Positions 10,278 through 21,748 of a stretch of 64,000 bases of DNA are shown in pieces; position 1 is the stretch's first letter, and every line of letters starts with the position of its first letter. A program made the position numbers and the translations under genes. Below the pieces are notes generated by a model. The model was not told the DNA's origin. It was given only the letters and a program-made list of their open reading frames with translations, and did no database searches. Source of the stretch: Mycobacterium intracellulare ATCC 13950 (GTDB lineage: Bacteria > Actinomycetota > Actinomycetes > Mycobacteriales > Mycobacteriaceae); contig NC_016946.1 of the NCBI RefSeq assembly GCF_000277125.1, positions 3,410,001 through 3,474,000 on the forward strand. Direction: 5' to 3'.

Positions 10278-11252
10278 ATGCACGCAATCGAAGTCAGCGA
10301 AACCGGCGGCCCCGAGGTGCTGCGCTACGTCGATACGCCGCAACCCTCCCCCGGCCCGGGCGAGGTGCTGATCGAGGCCGAGGCCATCGGCGTCAACTAC
10401 ATCGACACGTATTTCCGCTCGGGCCAGTACCCGCGCCAGCTGCCGTTCATCCTCGGCCAGGAGACGAGCGGCACGGTGGTGGACACCGGCGAGGGCGTCG
10501 ACGGGTTCACCGCGGGCGACCGGGTGGTCACTGCCACGGCTTCCGGCGGTTATGCCGAATATGCCACCGCCCCAGCGTCTTTCACCGCGTCGGTGCCCGA
10601 CGGCGTTCCCGCCGACGTGGCGGCCTCGGCGCTGCTGAAGGGGCTGACCGCGCATTACCTGTTGAAGTCGGTGTATCCGGTGCAGGCCGGCGACACGGTG
10701 CTGGTGCACGCCGGCGCGGGCGGTGTCGGACTGATCCTGACGCAGTGGGCGCACCTGCTCGGCGCGCGGGTGATCACGACGGTCTCGACCCCGGGGAAGG
10801 CGCGGATGTCGGCGAAGGCCGGCGCCGACGAGGTGCTCTCCTACCCCGACGACGCCGACGAGTTCGGCGAGCGGATCCGGGCGTTGACCGACGGTGCCGG
10901 GGTGGCCGCGGTGTACGACGGCGTGGGGGCGACCACGTTCGACGCCAGCCTGGCCAGCCTGGCCGTGCGGGGCACGCTCGCGCTGTTCGGCGCGGCCAGC
11001 GGGCCCGTTCCGCCGTTCGATCCGCAGCGGCTCAATGCCGCCGGCTCCGTGTTTTTGACCCGGCCGTCGCTGGCGCACTTCGTCCGCACCGGGCAGGAAT
11101 TCAGCTGGCGCGCAGAGGAATTGTTCTCCGCGATCGCCCGTGGCGACATCACCGTCGAGGTGGGCGGGCGTTACCCGCTGGCTGATGCCGCCCGCGCCCA
11201 CGAGGACCTGCATGGCCGCAAGACCACGGGCTCGATCGTGCTGGTGCCCTGA
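10278..11252 (+). CDS. qor: NADPH:quinone oxidoreductase, zinc-independent
   Basis: Medium-chain dehydrogenase/reductase of the quinone oxidoreductase (zeta-crystallin) group, probably an NADPH-dependent one-electron quinone reductase in the cytosol. It has 324 residues. The N-terminal GroES-like domain contains LGQETSGTVVDTGEGVDGF; the Rossmann dinucleotide motif AGAGGVG is at 145-151. The structural and catalytic zinc ligands of alcohol dehydrogenases are absent, as usual for Qor. The start at 10278 gives MHAIEVSETGG. A CATGAT -10-like box six bases upstream hints at a leaderless transcript. Counterpart of Rv1454c. Confidence 0.9.
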   Translation: MHAIEVSETGGPEVLRYVDTPQPSPGPGEVLIEAEAIGVNYIDTYFRSGQYPRQLPFILGQETSGTVVDTGEGVDGFTAGDRVVTATASGGYAEYATAPASFTASVPDGVPADVAASALLKGLTAHYLLKSVYPVQAGDTVLVHAGAGGVGLILTQWAHLLGARVITTVSTPGKARMSAKAGADEVLSYPDDADEFGERIRALTDGAGVAAVYDGVGATTFDASLASLAVRGTLALFGAASGPVPPFDPQRLNAAGSVFLTRPSLAHFVRTGQEFSWRAEELFSAIARGDITVEVGGRYPLADAARAHEDLHGRKTTGSIVLVP

Positions 11253-11603
11253 GGGCTGTCGAGTCACAGGGGTCACATTGGTCTCGCCGCGGAAGGGATG
11301 GGCGTTTTGCCCACCTCCGAGCGACAACGCATCGTGGTGGGGTTGCCGTTACTAGGCGCGGTGGGGTTGCCGTTACCCGCCTTGGTGGGGTTGCCGTTAC
11401 TAGGCGCGGTGGGGTTGCCCTTACTCGCCGTGGTGGGTTTGCCGCTACTCGCCGTGGTGGGTTGCCGTTACTCGCCGTGGTGTGGGTTGCAACTACTCGG
11501 GCCGGGCGATTGTCGCGGGGAGGTGGGCATTCGCGGTCCACTCTCTCGGAGAGACGGGAGTGGCCCAAGTGACTGGCGGCACCCGAGTGGCGGCCCCAGA
11601 TCG
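11253..11603. other. Gene-free stretch between convergent qor and ctaB
   Basis: About 350 bases without a credible gene. Nearly half is a 24-bp tandem repeat (11333-11500). Short open frames run through the repeat on both strands but consist of the repeat translated (for example ATPPRLVT on the minus strand) and have no good start signal. I recall Rv1453 and PE_PGRS28 from this interval in H37Rv; neither is here. Confidence 0.7.
11333..11500. repeat. 24-bp tandem repeat, seven copies (minisatellite)
   Basis: Seven head-to-tail units begin at 11333, 11357, 11381, 11405, 11429, 11453 and 11476. Five are exactly 24 bp; the last two are 23 and 25 bp. The shared core is GGTGGGGTTGCCGTTACT, with later copies diverging (GGGTTGCAACTACT in the last). 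Because the unit is a multiple of three, all frames stay open across it. It lies between two convergent genes, a likely variable-number locus between strains. Confidence 0.92.
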
Positions 11604-12530
11604 TCAGAACAGGTGCGGCAGCCCGATGGCCGAGTCGATCGCCAACGCGCAGAACACCACCGCCAGGTAGTTGTTCGACTGCAGGAACAACCGCAGCGGC
11701 TTGACCGGCTCACCGACGCGCACCCCCGCGTACAGCTGGTGCGCCATCGCCAGGAACCACACCCCGGCCACCACGGCGACCGCCGCGTACAGCCAGCCCG
11801 TCGCCAGCGCCAGCGCCAGGGTGGACAGCACCGTCAGCCAGGTGTAGATCAGGATCTGCTTGGTCACCTGGCGCTCGGTCGCGACGGCCGGCAGCATCGG
11901 GACGCCCGCCGCTTTGTAGTCGTCCTTGTAGCGCATCGCCAGCGCCCAGGTGTGTGGCGGCGTCCAGAAGAAAATGATGGCGAACATCACCAGGGCGGGC
12001 CAGCCGATCGTGTTCGTCACGGCGGACCAACCGATCATCACCGGCATGCAGCCGGCCGCACCGCCCCACACGACGTTCTGCGAGGTGCGGCGCTTGAGGA
12101 GCAGTGTGTAAACGAACACATAGAACGCGATCGTCGCCAGGGCCAGCAGCCCCGACAGCAGGTTGGTCGTCCACCACAGCCAGAAGAACGATCCGACCGT
12201 CAGCACCAGCCCGAGCACCAGGGCGTTGCGGGTGGGCACCGCGGCCCTCGCCAGCGGCCGGCGCGCCGTGCGCTTCATCACCTTGTCGATGTCCGCGTCG
12301 GCCACGCAGTTCAGCGTGTTGGCGCCCCCGGCGGCCAGCATGCCGCCGATCAAGGTGTTGACGATCAGCAGCGGGTTGACCGTGCCGCGCTGGGCGAGCA
12401 GCATCGCCGGGATCGCGGTCACGAGCAGCAGCTCGATGACCCGCGGCTTGGTCAGCGCCAGATACGCCAGCACCGTGCCTCGCACCCGGCTTGGCAATCG
12501 GCTCGGCGCGGCGCGCCCGCGAACGCTCAC
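11604..12530 (-). CDS. ctaB: Protoheme IX farnesyltransferase CtaB (heme O synthase)
   Basis: UbiA-family prenyltransferase of the inner membrane that attaches farnesyl to protoheme IX, giving heme O for CtaA. It has 308 residues and about nine membrane spans. The first aspartate motif NCVADADID (N74, D78, D80, D82) with [11 protein letters not shown] following, and the second conserved loop [14 protein letters not shown], are both intact. The GTG at 12530 is chosen because it has a clear ribosome-binding site (GAGGAG, about seven bases upstream) and gives the family N-terminus [10 protein letters not shown]; an in-frame longer start at 12566 has none. Counterpart of Rv1451. Confidence 0.95.
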   Translation of the reverse strand: MSVRGRAAPSRLPSRVRGTVLAYLALTKPRVIELLLVTAIPAMLLAQRGTVNPLLIVNTLIGGMLAAGGANTLNCVADADIDKVMKRTARRPLARAAVPTRNALVLGLVLTVGSFFWLWWTTNLLSGLLALATIAFYVFVYTLLLKRRTSQNVVWGGAAGCMPVMIGWSAVTNTIGWPALVMFAIIFFWTPPHTWALAMRYKDDYKAAGVPMLPAVATERQVTKQILIYTWLTVLSTLALALATGWLYAAVAVVAGVWFLAMAHQLYAGVRVGEPVKPLRLFLQSNNYLAVVFCALAIDSAIGLPHLF

Positions 12531-12565
12531 GCAATAACTCCTCGGGGTCGCAGCGGCGCGCAGCA

Positions 12566-12586
12566 TCTACTACAGACGATGGTAGA
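12566..12586. promoter_or_regulatory. Inverted repeat upstream of ctaB
   Basis: TCTAC(12566-12570)...GTAGA(12582-12586) flanks an embedded TACTACA at 12568-12574. The left half is identical to the left half-site upstream of ctaA (8666-8672); the right half is degenerate (TGGTAGA). It lies about 40 bases upstream of the ctaB start in the ctaB-tkt divergent region. Confidence 0.35.
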
Positions 12587-12743
12587 CCGAGTGGCGGCGA
12601 TGCCCCGCCCGTGGGTCGGTTCCCGCAGACTTTTCCCAGTTTTCCGAACTGAATGTTAAGGGCTTTCGACGGGCGCGTAATTTTCTCACCTGCCGGCCGC
12701 GGGTACCCGAAATCCTGCTCTGCAAGAGCCGGCCCTCCCGCAC

Positions 12744-12749
12744 TAGGGT
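12744..12749 (+). promoter_or_regulatory. -10 element of the tkt operon
   Basis: TAGGGT fits the mycobacterial TANNNT -10 pattern. It predicts a start near 12756 and a leader of about 30 bases containing the ribosome-binding site AAGGA (about 12773-12777) before the GTG at 12786. No good -35 was seen. Confidence 0.4.
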
Positions 12750-12785
12750 GGGATTGATCAGCTCGATGACCCAAGGACTGAGTCT

Positions 12786-14885
<2,100 letters not shown>

Positions 14886-14901
14886 GGAAAGGGTAATTCA
14901 C

Positions 14902-16023
14902 ATGACCGCTCAGAACCCTAACCTCGCGGCGCTGAGCGCCGCGGGCGTTTCCGTGTGGCTCGACGACCTGTCGCGGGAGCGGCTTCGGTCGGGGAACCTG
15001 CAGGAGCTCATCGACACCAAGAGCGTCGTCGGCGTGACCACCAACCCGTCGATCTTCCAGAAGGCGTTCGCCGAGGGCGATGCCTACGACAGCCAGATCG
15101 CCGAGCTCGCCGAGCGCGGCGCCGACGTCGACGCCACCATCCGCACCGTCACCACCGACGACGTGCGCAACGCGTGCGACGTGTTGACGCGCGAGTGGGA
15201 GAACTCCGACGGCGTCGACGGCCGGGTGTCCATCGAGGTCGACCCCCGGCTGGCGGGCGACACCGACAAGACCATCGCTCAGGCCGTCGAGCTGTGGAAG
15301 ATCGTCGACCGGCCGAACCTGTTCGTCAAGATCCCGGCGACCGAGGCCGGGATTCCGGCCATCACCGCCGTTCTGGCGGAAGGGATTTCGGTCAATGTCA
15401 CGCTGATCTTCTCCGTCGAGCGGTACCGGGCCGTGATGGACGCCTACCTGGCCGGCATGGAGAAGGCCCGCGAAGGCGGACACGACCTGTCCAAGATCCA
15501 TTCGGTGGCTTCGTTCTTCGTCTCCCGGGTGGACACCGAGGTCGACAAGCGGCTGGAGAAGATCGGGTCCGAGGATGCCAAGGCGCTGCTGGGCCAGGCC
15601 GGTGTGGCCAACGCCCGGCTGGCCTACGCGGCCTACCAGGAGGTGTTCGAAGGCGGCGAGCGTTACCAGGCGCTCAAGGCCGACGGGGCCCGGGTGCAGC
15701 GTCCGCTCTGGGCGTCGACCGGGGTCAAGAACCCCGACTACTCCGACACCCTCTATGTCACCGAACTGGTGGCGCCCAACACGGTGAACACCATGCCGGA
15801 GAAGACAATTGACGCAGTCGCCGATCACGGTGTGATCAAGGGCGACACCGTCACCGGCACCGCCGCGGACGCCCAGCAGGTGTTCGACAAACTGTCGGCG
15901 CTCGGCATCGATCTGAGCGACGTCTTCGTGGTGCTCGAAGACGAGGGGGTGGAGAAGTTCGTGGATTCGTGGACCGAGCTGCTGGAGGAAACGCAGAAGC
16001 AGCTGGGTTCCGCCTCCAAATGA
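14902..16023 (+). CDS. tal: Transaldolase
   Basis: Transfers a dihydroxyacetone unit in the non-oxidative pentose phosphate pathway through a lysine Schiff base. It has 373 residues of the larger actinobacterial/cyanobacterial class. [16 protein letters not shown] (41-56) and the catalytic-lysine strand [12 protein letters not shown] (K143) are present. The ATG at 14902 has the ribosome-binding site GAGGAAAGGG and starts [11 protein letters not shown]; the frame extends upstream only inside tkt. It lies 16 bases after tkt and overlaps zwf by four bases. Confidence 0.96.
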   Translation: MTAQNPNLAALSAAGVSVWLDDLSRERLRSGNLQELIDTKSVVGVTTNPSIFQKAFAEGDAYDSQIAELAERGADVDATIRTVTTDDVRNACDVLTREWENSDGVDGRVSIEVDPRLAGDTDKTIAQAVELWKIVDRPNLFVKIPATEAGIPAITAVLAEGISVNVTLIFSVERYRAVMDAYLAGMEKAREGGHDLSKIHSVASFFVSRVDTEVDKRLEKIGSEDAKALLGQAGVANARLAYAAYQEVFEGGERYQALKADGARVQRPLWASTGVKNPDYSDTLYVTELVAPNTVNTMPEKTIDAVADHGVIKGDTVTGTAADAQQVFDKLSALGIDLSDVFVVLEDEGVEKFVDSWTELLEETQKQLGSASK

Positions 16024-17564
16024 GCCCAGCCCGCACCGCGCAACAATGGCATAACCCGTTACGGGACAAGCGCGACAAGCGCCTGCCGCGCATCGCCGGG
16101 CCGTGCGGGATGGTCATCTTCGGTGTCACCGGGGACCTGGCACGCAAAAAGGTCATGCCGGCGATCTATGACCTGGCCAATCGCGGGCTTCTTCCGCCGA
16201 GCTTTTCGCTGGTGGGCTTCGCCCGCCGGGATTGGAGCACCCAGGATTTCGGCAAGGTGGTGTACGAGGCGGTCAAGGAACATTGCCGCACTCCCTTCCG
16301 GGAGGAGAACTGGGAGCGGTTGGCCGAGGGATTCCGTTTCGTGCCAGGCGCTTTCGACGACGACGAGGCGTTCGCCCGGCTGGCCGAGACACTGGACAAG
16401 CTGGACGCCGAGCGGGGCACCGGTGGCAACCACGCCTTCTACCTGGCCATCCCGCCCAAGTCCTTCCCGGTCGTATGCGATCAGCTGCACAAGTCCGGCC
16501 TGGCCCGCCCGCAGGGCGAGCGGTGGAGCCGGGTGGTCATCGAGAAGCCGTTCGGCCACGACCTGGAGAGCGCGCAAGCGCTGAACCAGTCCGTCAACGC
16601 CGTCTTCCCCGAGGAGTCGGTCTTCCGGATCGACCACTACCTGGGCAAGGAGACGGTCCGCAACATCCTGGCGTTGCGGTTCGCCAATCAGCTGTTCGAC
16701 CCGATCTGGAACGCGCACTACGTCGACCACGTGCAGATCACCATGGCCGAGGACATCGGCCTGGGCGGTCGGGCCGGCTATTACGACGGCATCGGCGCCG
16801 CGCGCGACGTCATCCAGAACCATCTGATGCAACTGCTGGCGCTCACCGCCATGGAGGAGCCGGTCAGCTTCAGCCCCAGGGCGTTGCAGGCCGAGAAGAT
16901 CAAGGTGCTTTCGGCGACGCAGCTCGCCGAGCCGCTCGACGAGACCACCAGCCGCGGCCAGTACGCCGCGGGGTGGCAGGGCGGCGAGAAGGTCCTCGGG
17001 CTGCTCGACGAAGAGGGGTTCGCCAAGGACTCGACCACCGAGACGTTCGCGGCCATCACCCTCGAGGTGGACACCCGCCGCTGGGCGGGCGTGCCGTTCT
17101 ACCTGCGAACCGGAAAACGGTTGGGCCGCAGGGTAACCGAGATCGCCCTGATCTTCAAGCGCGCACCGCACCTGCCGTTCGACGCGACCATGACCGACGA
17201 GCTGGGCACCAACGCCATGGTGATCCGCGTGCAGCCCGACGAGGGTGTCACGCTGCGGTTCGGCTCCAAGGTCCCCGGCACCGCGATGGAGGTCCGCGAC
17301 GTCAACATGGACTTCTCCTACGGTTCGGCGTTCGCCGAGGAATCCCCGGAGGCCTACGAACAGTTGATCCTCGACGTGTTGCTGGGTGAGCCGTCGCTGT
17401 TTCCGGTCAATGAAGAGGTCGAATTGGCTTGGCAGATACTCGATCCCGTGTTGGATAACTGGGCGGCCGGTGGCAAGCCCGAGCCTTACGAGGCGGGCAC
17501 CTGGGGCCCGGACTCCGCGTTCGAGATGCTGCACCGCACGGGCCGGGAATGGCGGCGGCCCTGA
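16020..17564 (+). CDS. zwf: Glucose-6-phosphate 1-dehydrogenase
   Basis: First enzyme of the oxidative pentose phosphate pathway and an NADPH source. It has 514 residues. The dinucleotide-binding motif [10 protein letters not shown] is at 35-44, and the active-site signature [11 protein letters not shown] with its catalytic histidine is intact in the middle of the protein. The ATG at 16020 overlaps the tal stop (ATGA); a longer open frame into tal is not needed. Counterpart of zwf2 (Rv1447c). It is followed by opcA, its usual assembly/activity factor. Confidence 0.96.
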   Translation: MSPARTAQQWHNPLRDKRDKRLPRIAGPCGMVIFGVTGDLARKKVMPAIYDLANRGLLPPSFSLVGFARRDWSTQDFGKVVYEAVKEHCRTPFREENWERLAEGFRFVPGAFDDDEAFARLAETLDKLDAERGTGGNHAFYLAIPPKSFPVVCDQLHKSGLARPQGERWSRVVIEKPFGHDLESAQALNQSVNAVFPEESVFRIDHYLGKETVRNILALRFANQLFDPIWNAHYVDHVQITMAEDIGLGGRAGYYDGIGAARDVIQNHLMQLLALTAMEEPVSFSPRALQAEKIKVLSATQLAEPLDETTSRGQYAAGWQGGEKVLGLLDEEGFAKDSTTETFAAITLEVDTRRWAGVPFYLRTGKRLGRRVTEIALIFKRAPHLPFDATMTDELGTNAMVIRVQPDEGVTLRFGSKVPGTAMEVRDVNMDFSYGSAFAEESPEAYEQLILDVLLGEPSLFPVNEEVELAWQILDPVLDNWAAGGKPEPYEAGTWGPDSAFEMLHRTGREWRRP

Positions 17565-18475
17565 TGATTATCGATATGCCGGACGCCACCACCACCGCGG
17601 TCAACAAGAAACTCGACGAACTCCGGGAGAGGGTCGGCGCCGTCGCGATGGGCCGGGTCCTGACGCTGATCATCGCGCCGGACAGCGAGGAGATCCTCGA
17701 GGAGTCGCTGCAGGCGGCCAACGACGCGAGCCACGAACACCCCAGCCGGATCATCGTCACGATGAGGGGAAATCCGTACGCGGACAAGCCCCGGTTGGAC
17801 GCGCAGCTGCGCGCCGGTGGCGACACCGGCGCCAGCGAGGTCGTGGTGCTGCGGCTGTCGGGCGCGCTGTCCGGCCACGCGGCCAGCGTCGTCACCCCGT
17901 TCCTGCTCCCCGACATCCCGGTGGTGGCCTGGTGGCCCGACGTCGCGCCGGCGGTGCCCGCGCAGGATCCGTTGGGCCGGTTGGCGATTCGCCGCATCAC
18001 CGACGCGACCAACGGGGTCGATCCGCTGGCGGCGATCAAGAGCCGGCTGCCGGGATACACCGCCGGTGACACCGACCTCGCCTGGGCGCGCATCACCTAC
18101 TGGCGGGCGCTGCTGACCTCGGCCGTCGACTTGACGCCGCACGAGCCCATCGAGTCGGCGCTGGTGTCCGGCCTGGCCACCGAGCCGGCGCTCGACGTCC
18201 TGGCGGGGTGGCTGGCCAGCCGGATCGACGGCCCGGTGCGCAGGGCGGTCGGCGAGCTCAAGATCGAATTGACGCGCAGCAGCGAGACCATCGTGTTGAG
18301 CCGCCCGCAAGAAGGCAGGACGGCCACGCTGAGCCGGACGTCGCGGCCCGACGCGCTGCTTCCGTTGGCGCGCAGGGAAACCGGCGAGTGCCTCGCCGAA
18401 GACCTGCGCCGCCTGGATCCCGACGAGATTTACCAAACCGCGCTGGAAGGCATTGAGAAAGTGCAATACGTGTGA
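17564..18475 (+). CDS. opcA: Glucose-6-phosphate dehydrogenase assembly protein OpcA
   Basis: OpcA family protein needed for full activity or oligomerisation of glucose-6-phosphate dehydrogenase. It has 303 residues from the ATG at 17564, which shares one base with the zwf stop (TGATG) and gives [11 protein letters not shown]. An upstream in-frame start at 17549 would overlap zwf and lacks family support. The conserved block [13 protein letters not shown] sequence ([15 protein letters not shown]) and RRITDATN are visible. It overlaps pgl by four bases. Confidence 0.94.
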   Translation: MIIDMPDATTTAVNKKLDELRERVGAVAMGRVLTLIIAPDSEEILEESLQAANDASHEHPSRIIVTMRGNPYADKPRLDAQLRAGGDTGASEVVVLRLSGALSGHAASVVTPFLLPDIPVVAWWPDVAPAVPAQDPLGRLAIRRITDATNGVDPLAAIKSRLPGYTAGDTDLAWARITYWRALLTSAVDLTPHEPIESALVSGLATEPALDVLAGWLASRIDGPVRRAVGELKIELTRSSETIVLSRPQEGRTATLSRTSRPDALLPLARRETGECLAEDLRRLDPDEIYQTALEGIEKVQYV

Positions 18476-19227
18476 GCACCAGCATCGAAATCTTCCCGGA
18501 CAGCCAGGCCCTGGTCGACGCCGCCGCGACGCGACTGACGGACACCATCGGGAAGGCGGTCGCGGCCCGCGGCCGCGCGCTCGTCGTGCTGACCGGCGGC
18601 GGCAACGGCATCGGGCTGTTGCGGTCGCTGGTGGACCGGCCGATCGAGTGGTCCAAGGTGCACCTGTTCTGGGGCGACGAACGCTACGTCCCCGAAGACG
18701 ATGACGAGCGCAATGACAAGCAGGCGCGGGCCGCGTTGCTCGATCATGTCGACATCCCGTCCAGCCAGGTGCACCCGATGCCGGCCAGCGACGGCGAATT
18801 CGGCGGCGATCTGGCCGCGGCGGCGCTGGCCTACGAGCAACTGCTGGCGGCCAACGCCGCGCCCGGCCAGCCGGTGCCGAGCTTCGACGTGCACCTGCTG
18901 GGCATGGGCCCCGAGGGCCACATCAACTCGCTGTTCCCGGACACCCCGGCCGTGCTCGAAACCACCCGCATGGTGGTGTCGGTCGACGACTCCCCCAAGC
19001 CGCCGCCGCAACGAATCACCTTGACGCTGCCCGCGATTGCGCGTTCCCGCGAAGTCTGGTTGATGGTGTCGGGCGCCGGGAAGGCCGACGCGGCGGCCGC
19101 GGCCATCGGTGGCGCCGCGCCGGTGTCGGTGCCCGCCGCCGGGGCGATCGGTCAAGAGACCACGCTCTGGCTGCTCGACGAGGACGCCGCGTCGAAGCTG
19201 CCGTCGGACCCGTCCGGCGTGGCCTGA
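18472..19227 (+). CDS. pgl: 6-phosphogluconolactonase
   Basis: Hydrolyses 6-phosphogluconolactone made by Zwf. It has 251 residues of the DevB/SOL type, from a GTG overlapping the opcA stop. [25 protein letters not shown] and [15 protein letters not shown] are the conserved sugar-isomerase-like motifs, with the catalytic histidine in GHINSLFP. Last pathway gene of the operon; the next gene appears to have its own promoter. Confidence 0.95.
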   Translation: MSTSIEIFPDSQALVDAAATRLTDTIGKAVAARGRALVVLTGGGNGIGLLRSLVDRPIEWSKVHLFWGDERYVPEDDDERNDKQARAALLDHVDIPSSQVHPMPASDGEFGGDLAAAALAYEQLLAANAAPGQPVPSFDVHLLGMGPEGHINSLFPDTPAVLETTRMVVSVDDSPKPPPQRITLTLPAIARSREVWLMVSGAGKADAAAAAIGGAAPVSVPAAGAIGQETTLWLLDEDAASKLPSDPSGVA

Positions 19228-19268
19228 CGCGATTCCCACCATGGGGTCCCCGGCCGGCCCGTCCGGGT

Positions 19269-19274
19269 CATAAT
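19269..19274 (+). promoter_or_regulatory. -10 element before the 19.3 kb gene (leaderless geometry)
   Basis: CATAAT, one mismatch from TATAAT, ends seven bases before the ATG at 19282. It is AT-rich against very GC-rich surroundings and no ribosome-binding site is visible. Confidence 0.45.
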
Positions 19275-19281
19275 GGCGGTC

Positions 19282-19671
19282 ATGGCAGACAGAACCGTGC
19301 GCGGGGGGCAAGAGCGAAGCCGGATCAAGACGCTCACCCAGGCCGCCTTGAACGCCGACAAGACGGTGGAGCAGGTCGAAGACGTCCTCGACGGTTTGAG
19401 CAACACCATGAAAGAGCTCAGCAGCTCCTTGTCGGCGCTGAACGCCACGGTGGAACGCCTGGAAGCCGGCCTCGATCACCTGGACGGCACCATGGCCAGC
19501 CTGGACGATCTGGCCAAGCGGCTGATCGTGCTGGTCGAACCCGTGGAGGCCATCGTCGCGCGGATCGACGAGATGGTGAAGGTGGGCGAGACCATGATGT
19601 CGCCCCTGGCGATCACCGAGCACGCGGTGCGCGGTCTGCTGGACAGGCTGCGCAACCGGACCGCGGAGTAG
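19282..19671 (+). CDS. Conserved mycobacterial protein, coiled coil
   Basis: Function unknown (positional counterpart of Rv1444c). It has 129 residues from the ATG at 19282; an ATG three codons earlier lies inside the -10 box and is less likely. A basic N-terminus (ADRTVRGGQERSRIKTL) precedes a long heptad-like helix, about residues 25-85 (VEQVEDVLDGLSNTMKEL, LSALNATVERLEAGLDHL), then a second helical part ending LLDRLRNRTAE. There is no signal peptide or membrane span. The helix pattern suggests an oligomeric structural or adaptor protein; no enzyme motif is seen. Confidence 0.75.
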   Translation: MADRTVRGGQERSRIKTLTQAALNADKTVEQVEDVLDGLSNTMKELSSSLSALNATVERLEAGLDHLDGTMASLDDLAKRLIVLVEPVEAIVARIDEMVKVGETMMSPLAITEHAVRGLLDRLRNRTAE

Positions 19672-19684
19672 GCCCCGACCCCTG

Positions 19685-20614
19685 ATGGCCACGCTGCTGC
19701 TGCACCACTCCGCCTTCGCCGCGCATCGTACGGCCCCCGGGCACCCGGAGCGGCCGGACCGCTATCGCGCGGTGGAGGCGGCGCTGCGCCAGCCCCGGTT
19801 CGACGCGCTGGTGCGCGAGACGGCCGAGCCGGCCGAGCTTGCCGCCGCGCGCTACGTGCATTCCAACCGCTACGTGGACGCGCTCGAGGCGGCGCGCCCC
19901 GAGCACGGCTACGTCTATCTCGACGGCGGCGACACCATGATGGAGCCCTCGACGTGGGAGACGGCCTTGCGCGGGGTGGGCGCCACGCTGCGGGCGGTGG
20001 ACCGGGTGCTGGCCGGCGACGTGCAGAACGCATTCGTCGCGTGTCGGCCGCCGGGGCATCACGCCGAGTCCGAGCGCGCGATGGGCTTCTGCCTGTTCAA
20101 CAACATCAGCATCGGCGCGCGGCACGCGCAGCGCAAACACGGGCTGATGCGCGTCGCCATCGTCGATTTCGACGTCCATCACGGCAACGGCACGCAGCAG
20201 ATCTTCTACTCCGACCCGAGCGTGCTCTACGCGTCCACGCACCAGATGCCGCTGTTTCCCGGCACCGGCGCGGCGCGGGAAACCGGGGTCGGCAACATCT
20301 TCAACGCGCCGCTGGCGCCCGGCGACGGCGGCGCCGAACTGCGCGCCGCCTTCGCCGACCGGATACTGCCCGCGCTGCACGCCTTTTCACCCGAACTGAT
20401 CATCGTGTCCGCCGGGTTCGACGCGCACGAGCGCGATCCGTTGGGCTCGCTGACCATGACGACCGACGACTTCGCCTGGGTCACCAGGGAATTGATGAAA
20501 TCGGCGGAGATGCTGTGCGACGGCCGATTGGTGGCGGTGCTCGAAGGCGGTTATGACCTGCAAGCCCTGGCCGATTCGGTGACCGCGCACGTCGGCGAGC
20601 TGGTGAAGGGCTAG
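19685..20614 (+). CDS. HDAC-family zinc deacetylase / amidohydrolase
   Basis: Member of the histone deacetylase/acetylpolyamine amidohydrolase superfamily, class II-like; 309 residues. The active site is intact: catalytic His pair in RPPGHHAE (H125-H126), zinc ligands D163 and H165 in DFDVHHGNGT and D246 in SAGFDAH, and Tyr290 in LEGGYD. The bacterial substrate could be an acetylated polyamine, another small amide or acetyl-lysine proteins; the sequence does not decide. It starts 14 bases after the coiled-coil gene and probably shares its transcript. I do not recall it at this position in H37Rv. Confidence 0.9.
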   Translation: MATLLLHHSAFAAHRTAPGHPERPDRYRAVEAALRQPRFDALVRETAEPAELAAARYVHSNRYVDALEAARPEHGYVYLDGGDTMMEPSTWETALRGVGATLRAVDRVLAGDVQNAFVACRPPGHHAESERAMGFCLFNNISIGARHAQRKHGLMRVAIVDFDVHHGNGTQQIFYSDPSVLYASTHQMPLFPGTGAARETGVGNIFNAPLAPGDGGAELRAAFADRILPALHAFSPELIIVSAGFDAHERDPLGSLTMTTDDFAWVTRELMKSAEMLCDGRLVAVLEGGYDLQALADSVTAHVGELVKG

Positions 20615-20628
20615 GCGCCCTCCCCTGG

Positions 20629-21618
20629 TCAGCTCGCCTTTTTCTCGTGCATCTCGGGGGCCGGGCCGCCGACCGGCGTCGCCGACTTCATGATGTCCTC
20701 GATCGCGGCCAGGTCCGCGTCGGTCAGCGTGACGTCGGCCGCACCGGCGCTGTCCTGCAGGTAGGTGACGTGCTGCGCGCCCATGATGGCGGTGTGCACG
20801 CCGGGTTGCGCGAGCGTCCAGGCGATGGCCAGCTGGCTCGTCGTGACGCCGAGATCGATAGCCAAATGGCTCAGGTCATCAACGACTTTGAGGTTACGCA
20901 GATAATCCTCGCCGGTGAAGATCGGACTCTTGCCGCGCCAGTCGCCGTCGGCAAAGCTGGTGTCTGGCTTCATGGTTCCCGTGAGCAGGCCGTGCGCCAG
21001 CGGTCCGTACACCATCACCCCGATGTCGTGGGCGTGGCAATAGGGCAGCAGGTCGGATTCGATGTCACGGCGGAACAGGTGGTATGGCGGCTGCACCGCT
21101 TCCACCGGAAGCGTGGCCGAAAGTTCCTCGATCTGGGTCGTGTCGTAGTTCGAGACACCGACGTGCCGAATCTTGCCCTCCGACACCAGTTCTGCGAGCG
21201 CTTCACCCGTCTCGGCCGCCGGAGTCGTGGGATCCGGCCAGTGGACCAGGTAGAGGTCGATGTAATCCACGCCCAGCGCGCGGAGGCTGGACTCGACACC
21301 GCTGCGCAGGTACTCGCGGCTGGCGTCGCGGACCAGTCCCGTGTCGGTTTTGCGCAACCCGCCTTTGGTGGCGATCACCAACTCGTCGCGGGCCCGCGCG
21401 AAATCGTCGCGCAGGGCCTTGCCGAGAATGCGCTCGGATTCCCCGAACCCGTATTGCTGGGCGGTATCGAAAAAGTTGATCCCCAGGTCACGAGCGCGTT
21501 GGATCATGGTGATCGCGGCGTCCTCGTCGGCTTGGCCCCAGTCGCTGCTGAACGCCCAGGTGCCGAAGGCCAACCGGGAAACCTCAAGCCCCGTCTTGCC
21601 GAATGTGATGGATTTCAA
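20629..21618 (-). CDS. Aldo/keto reductase
   Basis: NADPH-dependent aldo/keto reductase of the oxidoreductase Tas/YajO type. It has 329 residues from a TTG at 21618, chosen because GGGGGAGG sits about eight bases upstream and because the fold begins at once (LKSITFGKTGLEVSRLAFGT). The catalytic tetrad is D51, Y56, K85 and H126 (FFDTAQQYG, VIATKGG, LVHWPDP). The natural substrate is unknown. It converges on the HDAC-like gene, with only 14 bases between the stops. Confidence 0.88.
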   Translation of the reverse strand: MKSITFGKTGLEVSRLAFGTWAFSSDWGQADEDAAITMIQRARDLGINFFDTAQQYGFGESERILGKALRDDFARARDELVIATKGGLRKTDTGLVRDASREYLRSGVESSLRALGVDYIDLYLVHWPDPTTPAAETGEALAELVSEGKIRHVGVSNYDTTQIEELSATLPVEAVQPPYHLFRRDIESDLLPYCHAHDIGVMVYGPLAHGLLTGTMKPDTSFADGDWRGKSPIFTGEDYLRNLKVVDDLSHLAIDLGVTTSQLAIAWTLAQPGVHTAIMGAQHVTYLQDSAGAADVTLTDADLAAIEDIMKSATPVGGPAPEMHEKKAS

Positions 21619-21748
21619 ATGCCAACCTCCCCCGTTGGATGTTCGTCCCTGCGTGCGCGGCCCGCGCAGGCAAGCCACGACTCAACCATAACGACGCCGA
21701 CACCGCGTGCCGCAACACCGGTGGTCAGCGCGGGAAGTACGCGCGTCG

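Noticed and set aside
11149..11568. 139-codon minus-strand frame with repeated ATPPRLVT units
   Set aside because: Encodes the minisatellite and runs antisense into qor; no ribosome-binding site and no credible start.
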